Assembly: GCA_964343975.1 (NCBI GenBank)
Contig: CAYFLU010000035.1
Location: 1-22,552 of the forward strand
Length of the DNA stretch: 22,552 nucleotides
Origin: SCUN01 sp964343975
GTDB lineage: Bacteria > Acidobacteriota > Vicinamibacteria > Vicinamibacterales > SCN-69-37
Reading direction: 5' to 3'
In this document: positions 15,965-22,072 of the stretch, piece after piece
Layout: each line of letters begins with the position of its first letter
Position numbering within the stretch: the first letter of the stretch is position 1
Position numbers and translations under genes: made by a program
The notes under the pieces: model-generated
Database searches by the model: none
Told to the model about the DNA's origin: nothing
The model's input: the letters and a program-made list of their open reading frames with translations, nothing else

Positions 15965-16255
15965 ATGGCGGCCAAAGCTCCTTCCGGTGATGCGCTCGGC
16001 ATGGTCGAAACCCGCGGCTACGTGGGCATGGTCGAGGCCACGGACGCGATGCTGAAAACGGCGAACGTGACGTTCGTCGGGTATCAGAAAGTGGACGCCG
16101 GTATGTGCACGTCGATCGTGCGCGGCGATGTGGCCAGCGTGAAGGCCGCGACCGACGCCGGCGCCGCCGCCGCGCGCAAGGTCGGCGAACTCGTCGGCGT
16201 GCACGTCATTCCGCGCCCGGCCGACGACGTCGCCACGGTGTTTCCGATCGAATAG
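15965..16255 (+). CDS. Bacterial microcompartment shell protein, hexameric single BMC domain (BMC-H, PduA/CcmK/EutM type)
   Basis: The 96-residue protein is one complete BMC domain: ALGMVETRGYVGMVEATDAM, then NVTFVGYQKVDAG, then IVRGDVASVKAATDAGAA and GVHVIPRPADDV. It aligns by eye with PduA along its whole length. BMC-H proteins form hexagons that tile the polyhedral shell and pass metabolites through a central pore. At the pore position PduA has GSG; here it is Asp44-Ala45-Gly46, with Cys48 nearby, so the pore would be acidic. ATG 15965 is preferred over GTG 15956. It lies 12 nt after a PLP enzyme gene and 17 nt before a ParA gene. No other shell genes or signature BMC enzymes are in the window, so this is a satellite locus or part of a cluster scattered elsewhere. 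Confidence 0.95.
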   Translation: MAAKAPSGDALGMVETRGYVGMVEATDAMLKTANVTFVGYQKVDAGMCTSIVRGDVASVKAATDAGAAAARKVGELVGVHVIPRPADDVATVFPIE

Positions 16256-16262
16256 CCCGCGC

Positions 16263-16275
16263 GGAGCCGCTTCTG
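16263..16275 (+). promoter_or_regulatory. Ribosome-binding site and probable CTG start of the ParA gene
   Basis: GGAG at 16263-16266 is followed by 6 nt and CTG at 16273-16275. The ParA frame has no ATG, GTG or TTG between an ATG at 16105, deep inside the BMC gene, and the Walker A motif. The Shine-Dalgarno spacing therefore favours CTG as the initiator. Confidence 0.5.
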
Positions 16276-17067
16276 GGTCCCGATCCCCTCCGCATCGCCG
16301 TCGTCAACATGAAGGGCGGCGTCGGCAAGACCACGACCGCCATCCATGTGGCCGCCGGCCTGGCCATGGCCGGCTCGCGCACGCTCCTCATCGACGCCGA
16401 TCCGCAAGGCAACGTCGGTCACGCGCTCGGCGTGCATCAGGAACGCACACTCGTGGACGTCATGCGCGGCACGACGTCCGCCGACGACGTGATTGCGCGC
16501 GGCGTGCGCGACGGCCTCGACGTGCTGCCGTCGTCACCGGCGGCCTTCGCCCTCGAAACCGAATTGGCCGGCGCGCCCCAGCGCGAGACGCTGCTGGCGC
16601 GGCGCATGAAGCCCGTCGAGGGCTACGACGCGATCGTGATCGATTGCTCGCCGGCGATGAACCTGCTCACGTACAACGCGTTGCTGTTTGCGAATGATCT
16701 GATCCTGCCGGTGAGCATGGATCGCATGGCGATCATCGGCGCGCGGCAAACGCTGGCCGGTGTGCGCGAGATTCGCGAGTTGTGGCCCGAACGCCGGCTC
16801 GATGTGCTTGCTGTGTTGCCGGTAGCGGTGAGCACGACGGTGGCGACGCGCGCCGCCTTCGACGCGTTCGATGCCGACCCGGAATTGTCGGAACCGCTCT
16901 ACCGCCCTGGCATTCGCCAGTGCATCGATGTGACCTACGCGCTCACCCAGCAGCAGACCATCTGGGAGTACGCCCCGCGCAGCCGAGGCGCCGAAGACTA
17001 CGGCGCGTTCATCCGGCACCTCGCCGGCCGTCGCGGACGCCCTGCCGCGCAGCCCGCCGCGTCGTAA
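16273..17067 (+). CDS. ParA/MinD-family P-loop ATPase (possible McdA-like microcompartment positioning protein)
   Basis: About 264 residues if started at CTG 16273. A deviant Walker A, KGGVGKTT, is at about 14-21 and includes the signature lysine; Walker A' LLIDADPQGN is at about 38-47; Walker B AIVIDCSP has Asp124. ParA ATPases bind DNA nonspecifically as ATP dimers and position cargo such as plasmids, chromosome origins, chemoreceptor clusters or carboxysomes. It starts 17 nt after the BMC shell gene, the arrangement expected for an McdA-like protein that distributes microcompartments over the nucleoid. No ParB or parS-like gene is adjacent, and no McdB-like small coiled-coil gene is seen in the window. 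The ParA call is firm; the cargo is inference. A sequencing frameshift hiding a normal start is another explanation for the missing ATG. Confidence 0.88.
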   Translation: MGPDPLRIAVVNMKGGVGKTTTAIHVAAGLAMAGSRTLLIDADPQGNVGHALGVHQERTLVDVMRGTTSADDVIARGVRDGLDVLPSSPAAFALETELAGAPQRETLLARRMKPVEGYDAIVIDCSPAMNLLTYNALLFANDLILPVSMDRMAIIGARQTLAGVREIRELWPERRLDVLAVLPVAVSTTVATRAAFDAFDADPELSEPLYRPGIRQCIDVTYALTQQQTIWEYAPRSRGAEDYGAFIRHLAGRRGRPAAQPAAS

Positions 17068-17185
17068 TCCCCCAGGTTCCAAACATCGGGGCTGCCACGC
17101 GCGCCGTCGTTGTCGAAACGTCGTGTCCGCGAGCGACCATGTCTTGACCGGTCGCGAAGCTTTCGCTGCATTTTCGCCTCCACCT

Positions 17186-17209
17186 TATATACAGGCCTTC
17201 TGGAAGGAG
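17186..17209 (+). promoter_or_regulatory. -10-like box and strong Shine-Dalgarno of the DinB gene
   Basis: TATATA (17186-17191), or the overlapping TATACA (17188-17193), precedes GGAAGGAG at 17202-17209, which is 6 nt before ATG 17216. This is the best Shine-Dalgarno in the window and contrasts with the leaderless-looking starts elsewhere. No clear -35 box is seen. Confidence 0.45.
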
Positions 17210-17215
17210 CTTTTC

Positions 17216-17725
17216 ATGGACGCACAGCAAGCGGCATTTCTCGCCCAGCAGTCGACGGGCGTGTGGCAGTGGGAATCGAACGCGACGGCCGCGGTGCTGG
17301 CCGCCGTGCCGAACGACAAGCGCGACTACAAGCCCGATGCGAAGTCGCGCACGGCGTGGGAAGTGGCCACGCACATCGTGGCGTCGGATCTCTGGTATCT
17401 CGACAGCATTGTGAACGGTGCGTTTGCCTGGGATCCGGACGGCGAGAAGCGCGTGCTGGCCGCGTGCGCCGACGTGAATGCGCTCGTGGCGTACTACAAG
17501 GCCGAACTGCCGAAGCGTCTCGACAAGGTGCGCGCGATGTCGGGCGAGGCACTCGCGACGAACATCGATTTCTTTGGTGTGATGAAGCAGCCGGCCGCCG
17601 CCTGCATCGCATCGGGCTGCAACCACTCGGTGCACCATCGCGCGCAGCTCGGCACGTATCTGCGTTCGATGGGCAGCAAGGTGCCCGCAATCTACGGGCA
17701 GAGCGCCGACACGCCCATGGCGTGA
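17216..17725 (+). CDS. DinB-family protein (metal-binding four-helix bundle)
   Basis: The 169-residue protein is helical and shows the DinB/YfiT pattern: an N-terminal His in WEVATHIVASD and the paired histidines in NHSVHHRAQLGTYLR, which together form the divalent-metal site. Family members are often thiol-dependent transferases or have unknown function; no specific reaction can be assigned. ATG 17216 is chosen over an open-frame start near 17123 because of the strong GGAAGGAG site 6 nt upstream. A weak inverted repeat (GCGACC/GGTCGC, 17133-17155) lies in the 148-bp gap after the ParA gene. The gene is convergent with the M14 peptidase; a strong hairpin at 17732-17759 separates the two. Confidence 0.85.
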   Translation: MDAQQAAFLAQQSTGVWQWESNATAAVLAAVPNDKRDYKPDAKSRTAWEVATHIVASDLWYLDSIVNGAFAWDPDGEKRVLAACADVNALVAYYKAELPKRLDKVRAMSGEALATNIDFFGVMKQPAAACIASGCNHSVHHRAQLGTYLRSMGSKVPAIYGQSADTPMA

Positions 17726-17730
17726 GGTGT

Positions 17731-17760
17731 GGAGCCCCCGGTCTTTCGACCGGGGGCTCA
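17731..17760. repeat. GGAG-headed perfect hairpin between convergent genes (REP-like or bidirectional terminator)
   Basis: A 12-bp perfect stem, GAGCCCCCGGTC (17732-17743) with GACCGGGGGCTC (17748-17759), closes on a TTTC loop. It begins 6 nt after the DinB stop and ends 6 nt before the M14 stop. No T-run follows on either side, so it is not a classical intrinsic terminator. The GGAGCCC head resembles the RAYT-associated REPs, suggesting a diverged relative. Confidence 0.75.
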
Positions 17761-17765
17761 ATCGC

Positions 17766-20525
17766 CTACCGCAACAGCGCGTTGAAGATCATCTTGAAGG
17801 ACCCCGTGGTCTGGCCGCGCCACTGCGGGCGGAAGCCGAGCATCACGATGCGGCCCGCGCCGTGTTCGATCTCGAGCGCGGCGGCCTTGCCGTTCAGGTA
17901 CTTCTCGCCGAGCAGATACCCCGACATGAGCGGCGAGCCCGTGTCCTGATACTTCGCGAGCACGGTCGCCTTCACGCCGCTGCCCACGACGAACGCGGGG
18001 CCGCTGTCGAAGAAGACGCCGGCCTCCGTGTCCATGCCGGCCATCACGCGCTGCGACTGATCCGGATGGATCTTGAGCACGCTGCCGCCGACGAAGAACT
18101 CCGTGCGCGGCAGTGCCGTGGTGCTGCTCGTGATCGGCAGTTGCAGCGCGGTCGCGGCCTGGAGCGACGCGCGATTGAACGTCACCAGCGTGCCGCCGGC
18201 CTTCACGAAGTCGTCGATCGCCTTCACGTTCGGCGACGGCGCAGCGCCCGCCGCCGGCGCAGGCGCCGCACCGCGGCCTCCGCCCTGACCACCACCTGCA
18301 GCACCCGCTGCGCCCTGGGTCGCCGAAGCGCCGCCAGGCGCGAAGGCGCCCCCACCACCGCGACCGCCGCGACCGCCGCCGCCACCGAAGGACGCGCCAC
18401 CGTCATCGGTGAGCAGGATCACATCGAAGCGATCCTTGAGCGCCGCCGTGCCCGGGAAATCCGCCGGCGTGATCGGCGTGTACTCGATGTTGTTCATCTC
18501 GAGAATCCAACGCGTCCAGCCGGTGTCCATGCCGTTCGGCGGGTTGTAGAGACCGATGCGCGGCTTCTTCACGTCGACGCCGGTCGCGTCCATGCGCGTC
18601 GCCTGCAGCGCGAGCGACTTCACGAGTTCGTCCTGCTGCGCCGCCGACAGTCCGGAGAGCACGTAGTGCGCGCTCATTGACGAGGTGGCGGCCGCGAACT
18701 TCACAGCGCCGCCCTGCTTCCACGTGCTGTAGATCGCCTTGAACGCGTTGAGCTGCGCCGGATCGATGCCGAGCGCGCTGCCCGTGCCCGTGATCTTGCC
18801 GGGCAGCGGCAGCACCGCCGCGGCGGCTGGCGACGAGTTGAAGCCGATGCCGGGCACGCCGTCGAACGGCGCCGCGTCGGGACTCGGCGTGAGGTTGTAC
18901 GCGGTCGGCTTCGCCTTCGGATCCACTGCCGGGCCGAGCAGTTTCAGATTCTTCTTCGCGTCGTCGATCGGCGTCTTCGCGAGCGCGACCTTCACGCCCA
19001 TCGTGTACGGCAGCGTCCAGCCGGCCGCGTCGTACGGCTGGTTGATCGGGCTCGTCGGTGACGAGCGCACGTCCGGGTACACCTGCGCTTCGAGCACTTC
19101 CCGCGCGAGTGCGGCGAATTCCTGATCGGTCGGGATCACCCACGTGCCCGCGGGATACGACGTGCCGTCGATCATGATCGGCGCGGTCGCCTGCATCACG
19201 CGGACGCCGGAGAACGCGAGACGCCGCAGCAATTCCACGGGCGCCACCGGATCGCGCTGATCTTGCGGAATCACGTACGCGTACGGCGCTTCCTTCTTGC
19301 CGCGCTCGATCTGCTGCTTGCCCGAGCGGTAGCGGTTGAGCAGCACGTTCTCTTTGTACTTCGCCGCCCAGTCGAGCGTCGCGATCGAGCCGGTCTCCTG
19401 ATACGCCACCGCGTCGGCCAGGTGCCATTCGGTGCCGAGCCACGGGCTCGGATAGAGCGGCTGCGGAATCCGCATGTTCACCGGAATCTGCTGCAGCGTG
19501 TTCGTGCGCGGCGCGGGCCCACTGCCCTGCGTCTCGGTCCAGAACGCCGGGATGTTCTTGAACACCGGCAGGTAGTCCACGTAGCCCGGATACCACGCGT
19601 CGAACGTCTCGTCCATGTGCGTGGCGCCCGGCTTGTTCTCTTCATCCAGCATCTGGCCGATGGCCATGCCGATGCTGTTGAGCTCGCTCGAGATGATCGG
19701 CGGCGCGTAGGACGCGATCGGCGCGGCGAACGGCGGCAACCAGATGCGCGTCGGGAACGGCGACGACTGGTGGTGCACGTAGATGATGCTCGGCTCCCAC
19801 GCGCGCCACGTATGCTCGAGCACGCGCGACTCGATCATGTTCATCATGTACGCGTCGCGGTTGTTGTCGTGTCCGACGTATTCCTGATACAGCGACGACG
19901 GGTTCTGCTGATTCTTCATCCACGCTTCGGCGACCATCTGCTGGCCGTCGGGGTTGATCGTGGGCCACAGCATCAGCACGCAGTTGTCGAGGATCGCCTT
20001 GAAGCGCGGCTCGTTCATCTGGCGCAGGATGTCGTAGGCCAGCTTCGGCGTCTGCTGCGGGCCCGCGCTCTCGGTGGCGTGCAGGCCGCCGTCGATGTGC
20101 ACGAACGCCTTGCCCTCCTTCGCGAGCGCCGCCGCCTGCGCGTCGGTGAGTCCTTCCGGATGCGCGAGCCGAATCGCGATCTCGCGGAGCCGATCGATCT
20201 TCGCGAGGTTGTCGGCGCTCGAGATCAGCGCGTAGATGTAGGTGCGACCCTGCGACGTCTTGCCGGCCTCTTTGATGACCATGTTCCGCGGCATCGCGGC
20301 GGCGAGTTTCTTGAAGTACTCGACCGACTGGTCATAGGTCGCCAGCTTGTTGTCCGCGCCCGGCTCGAAGCCGAAGACCGACGCAGGCGACGGCACCGCG
20401 CCCATCTTGCTGGGAGCCGCAACCGGCACGGCCGGCTTCGGCGCGGTCGCCGTCTGCGGCGCCTGCGCGAAGAGCGTGGTGGAAGCAACGACGAACGCGA
20501 ACGCGAGCACTCTCTTCAACGTCAT
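17766..20525 (-). CDS. Secreted M14 zinc carboxypeptidase-like protein with C-terminal extension
   Basis: The product has 919 residues. The signal peptide ends near residue 20 (TTLFAQA). The M14 domain follows, with zinc ligands His149 and Glu152 (GGLHATES), the NPDG motif at 191-194, a third-ligand His at 251 or 252 (YVHHQSS), and a candidate catalytic Glu in FWTETQGSG. M14 enzymes typically trim C-terminal residues from peptides. About 550 further residues include a Gly/Arg/Ala-rich linker near 700-760 and a C-terminal alpha/beta region resembling a glutamine-amidotransferase-like fold (low certainty). ATG 20525 overlaps the MerR-like stop as ATGA, and AGAGGA lies about 7 nt upstream of it. 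It is therefore co-transcribed with, and possibly regulated by, the MerR-like gene. Confidence 0.9.
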   Translation of the reverse strand: MTLKRVLAFAFVVASTTLFAQAPQTATAPKPAVPVAAPSKMGAVPSPASVFGFEPGADNKLATYDQSVEYFKKLAAAMPRNMVIKEAGKTSQGRTYIYALISSADNLAKIDRLREIAIRLAHPEGLTDAQAAALAKEGKAFVHIDGGLHATESAGPQQTPKLAYDILRQMNEPRFKAILDNCVLMLWPTINPDGQQMVAEAWMKNQQNPSSLYQEYVGHDNNRDAYMMNMIESRVLEHTWRAWEPSIIYVHHQSSPFPTRIWLPPFAAPIASYAPPIISSELNSIGMAIGQMLDEENKPGATHMDETFDAWYPGYVDYLPVFKNIPAFWTETQGSGPAPRTNTLQQIPVNMRIPQPLYPSPWLGTEWHLADAVAYQETGSIATLDWAAKYKENVLLNRYRSGKQQIERGKKEAPYAYVIPQDQRDPVAPVELLRRLAFSGVRVMQATAPIMIDGTSYPAGTWVIPTDQEFAALAREVLEAQVYPDVRSSPTSPINQPYDAAGWTLPYTMGVKVALAKTPIDDAKKNLKLLGPAVDPKAKPTAYNLTPSPDAAPFDGVPGIGFNSSPAAAAVLPLPGKITGTGSALGIDPAQLNAFKAIYSTWKQGGAVKFAAATSSMSAHYVLSGLSAAQQDELVKSLALQATRMDATGVDVKKPRIGLYNPPNGMDTGWTRWILEMNNIEYTPITPADFPGTAALKDRFDVILLTDDGGASFGGGGGRGGRGGGGAFAPGGASATQGAAGAAGGGQGGGRGAAPAPAAGAAPSPNVKAIDDFVKAGGTLVTFNRASLQAATALQLPITSSTTALPRTEFFVGGSVLKIHPDQSQRVMAGMDTEAGVFFDSGPAFVVGSGVKATVLAKYQDTGSPLMSGYLLGEKYLNGKAAALEIEHGAGRIVMLGFRPQWRGQTTGSFKMIFNALLR

Positions 20526-21037
20526 GACGCAGTCCTCTGACCCTTGGGACGACCTTCCAACTTCTGACTTTTCACTTTTACTTCTTCACTTACCTTCTTC
20601 TTACTTTTTACTTTGCCGTTCACAGGTTTCAGCGGCAACCCATCCGCAATCACCGGCTGAAACGGATCCACGAGCAGATCGAACACATGGCCCTGCGGTG
20701 TGCGGAGGAACAACCCGACGCCGTCCGTCAGCAACCGCAATTCCCCCGCATCGTCCAACGTCTCGGACAGGCGGCGACGGAAGTAGTCGCGCAGCGTGTC
20801 GATGAGGTGCTTCATCTGTGCCGGCGCAAACCCGCGCTTGCGCAGATCGGCGAGCGCGACAAGCTCGAGCACATCCATCGGCGAGTAGCGCCGCTCGGTG
20901 AAGCCCCCGGACGAGGTCTTCTTCGACGCGATGGCCGACTGAAAGATCCCGTTCGCGTCCCACCATTGCAGCTGCCGCGCCGTCAGCCCCGTCATGGCGG
21001 CCACCTCGCGTGAACTGTAGGACGTCTTCAACCGCAT
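20522..21037 (-). CDS. MerR-family-like transcriptional regulator
   Basis: The 171-residue protein opens with a winged helix-turn-helix of the MerR type: SSREVAAMTGLTARQLQWWD, then GGFTERRYSPMDVLELVALADLRKRGFAPAQMKHLIDTLRDYF. It lacks the usual long coiled coil; a short domain (LRTPQGHVFDLLVDPFQPV) follows. The Lys/Val/Ser/Glu-rich tail (residues about 139-171) is encoded by an AT-rich, AAAGT-like repetitive tract at 20556-20617, unlike the surrounding GC-rich DNA. ATG 21037 is preceded on the minus strand by TAGAAT ending 8 nt upstream and by no Shine-Dalgarno. Its stop overlaps the M14 start by 4 nt. Effector and targets are unknown; the M14 gene is the natural candidate target through autoregulation. 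Confidence 0.82.
   Translation of the reverse strand: MRLKTSYSSREVAAMTGLTARQLQWWDANGIFQSAIASKKTSSGGFTERRYSPMDVLELVALADLRKRGFAPAQMKHLIDTLRDYFRRRLSETLDDAGELRLLTDGVGLFLRTPQGHVFDLLVDPFQPVIADGLPLKPVNGKVKSKKKVSEEVKVKSQKLEGRPKGQRTAS
20556..20617. repeat. AT-rich simple-sequence tract inside the MerR-like C-terminus
   Basis: On the minus strand this reads as repeated AAAGT/AAGAAG/AAAAGTG words, nearly all purine plus T, inside DNA that is otherwise very GC-rich. It encodes the basic tail VKSKKKVSEEVKVKSQK. It looks like a captured intergenic simple repeat. Confidence 0.7.
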
Positions 21038-21045
21038 GCACAGTG

Positions 21046-21051
21046 ATTCTA
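21046..21051 (-). promoter_or_regulatory. -10-like box TAGAAT, 8 nt before the MerR-like ATG
   Basis: On the minus strand TAGAAT is followed by 8 nt and ATG 21037, again consistent with a leaderless or near-leaderless transcript covering the MerR-like and M14 genes. No good -35 box is seen. Confidence 0.42.
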
Positions 21052-21080
21052 TAAGGATGCGGGGACGAGTCCCGCGTCCC

Positions 21081-21176
21081 GGGTCCCGGGTTCTGTTCGA
21101 GGGTCCCGGGTTCGGTTCGACGGGTCCAGAGTTCGGTTCCGGGTCCCTGGTTCGGTCCGAGGGTCCCAGCTCGTCG
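21081..21176. repeat. 20-bp tandem repeat, about 4.5 copies
   Basis: Copies start at 21081, 21101, 21121, 21141 and 21161 (partial), with consensus close to GGGTCCCGGGTTCGGTTCGA. The period is exactly 20 bp, about two helical turns. It fills the gap between the divergent MerR-like gene and the toxin-antitoxin operon. Copies 1 and 2 differ at one base; later copies diverge more. Confidence 0.9.
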
Positions 21177-21216
21177 CTGCCGGTGGGCGCACGATGGCTC
21201 GCCGGCACCGCGCGCG

Positions 21217-21245
21217 TTGATCGCCAATACAAATATACATATACT
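21217..21245 (+). promoter_or_regulatory. Sigma70-like promoter of the toxin-antitoxin operon
   Basis: TTGATC (21217-21222), 17 nt, then TATACT (21240-21245). Transcription is expected near 21252, leaving a leader of about 23 nt before GTG 21275. The AT-rich block 21227-21250 contains ATAC/GTAT words that could form an operator for the antitoxin; that is inference. Confidence 0.6.
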
Positions 21246-21274
21246 CGTATCCGAGCACAGTCAGGCGGCGGGCA

Positions 21275-21625
21275 GTGAAGGCAGTGATCTGGATGGGGTC
21301 ATCGCGCAGTGATCTCAAGGCCTTTCCGAAAGCAGCGCAATCGAACATCGGGCACGCGCTCTACGCGGCGCAGTGCGGCGAGACCGATCCGGCCGCCAAG
21401 CCCCTCAAGGGATTCGGCGGCGCGAGCGTGATGGAGATCGTGGAACGGCACGCCGGTGACGCGTTCAGGGCCGTCTACACGGTCTCGCTGGGAGACGATG
21501 TGTATGTGCTGCATGCGTTTCAGAAGAAGTCGACACGCGGCATTGCCATGGCGAAGCACGACATCGAGTTGATCAAGGCGCGCCTGAAGGACGCCAAGGA
21601 ACTCCACAAGCGGAGGCAGCACTGA
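21275..21625 (+). CDS. RelE/HigB-type toxin (phage Gp49-like family)
   Basis: The 116-residue protein matches the Gp49-like RelE-superfamily toxins: MKAVIWMGSSRSDLKAFP at the N-terminus, then AKPLKGFGGASVMEIVE, then FRAVYTVSLGDDVYVLHAFQ and KKSTRGIAMAKHDIELIKARL. These toxins are usually ribosome-dependent mRNA endonucleases that block translation. GTG 21275 is chosen because the conserved opening begins there; a weak AGGCGG lies upstream. The gene is followed after 1 nt by an Xre-type antitoxin gene, the toxin-first order typical of HigBA. It may be a host-stability or phage-defence module; the sequence does not distinguish these. Confidence 0.92.
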   Translation: MKAVIWMGSSRSDLKAFPKAAQSNIGHALYAAQCGETDPAAKPLKGFGGASVMEIVERHAGDAFRAVYTVSLGDDVYVLHAFQKKSTRGIAMAKHDIELIKARLKDAKELHKRRQH

Positions 21626-21626
21626 G

Positions 21627-21965
21627 ATGGCGACAAAGAAGAAGTCCATGGCCCACGAGACCGGCACCGGCAACGTGTTCGCCGACCTGGGGTTCGAGAA
21701 CGCCGAGCAGGAACTGCTGAAGGCGCACCTCACCCTGCAAATCTACAAAATCGTTAAGGCCCGCAACCTCACGCAGGCGGCCGCCGCCGAGCTCCTCGGC
21801 ATCAAACAGCCGCACGTGTCGCTGTTGATGCGCAACCGCTCCGGTGCCTTCTCGATCGAACGACTGATGGAGTTCCTCACCGTGCTCGGCCTGGATGTGG
21901 AGATCCGCCTGAAGAAGACCAAGCGTGCCCAGGGCCAGATGTCCGTCGTGGCAGTCTCCGCCTGA
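21627..21965 (+). CDS. HigA-like Xre-family antitoxin
   Basis: The 112-residue protein has a helix-turn-helix of the HigA/Xre type at about residues 45-75 (RNLTQAAAAELLGIKQPHVSLLMRN, described here by its ends), then FSIERLMEFLTVLGLDVEIRLKK, typical of antitoxins paired with Gp49-like toxins. It neutralises the toxin and normally represses the operon by binding the promoter. GGAGG at 21612-21616 inside the toxin gene is a suitable ribosome-binding site 10 nt before the ATG. The 1-nt gap to the toxin stop indicates coupled translation. Confidence 0.92.
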   Translation: MATKKKSMAHETGTGNVFADLGFENAEQELLKAHLTLQIYKIVKARNLTQAAAAELLGIKQPHVSLLMRNRSGAFSIERLMEFLTVLGLDVEIRLKKTKRAQGQMSVVAVSA

Positions 21966-22072
21966 AACGAGTCAACTCCACTGCGGCGATTGCGTCGAGC
22001 CATTTGACGATCTGGGTGGCCCCCCGAAGAGCCTTGCAGTTTGCCGACGATCAGGCACTATTGGTGCGGCAC

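Noticed and set aside
16105..16272. ATG 16105 as the ParA start
   Set aside because: It would add 56 Arg-rich residues read out of frame through the BMC shell gene, unlike any ParA N-terminus.
17133..17155. Terminator or operator after the ParA gene
   Set aside because: Only a 6-bp inverted repeat with an 11-nt loop and no T-run; too weak to call.
17731..17760. Classical rho-independent terminator
   Set aside because: The hairpin is strong, but neither strand has a T-run after it.
21081..21176. CRISPR array or tRNA-like cluster
   Set aside because: The copies are contiguous with no unique spacers, and no cloverleaf can be drawn.
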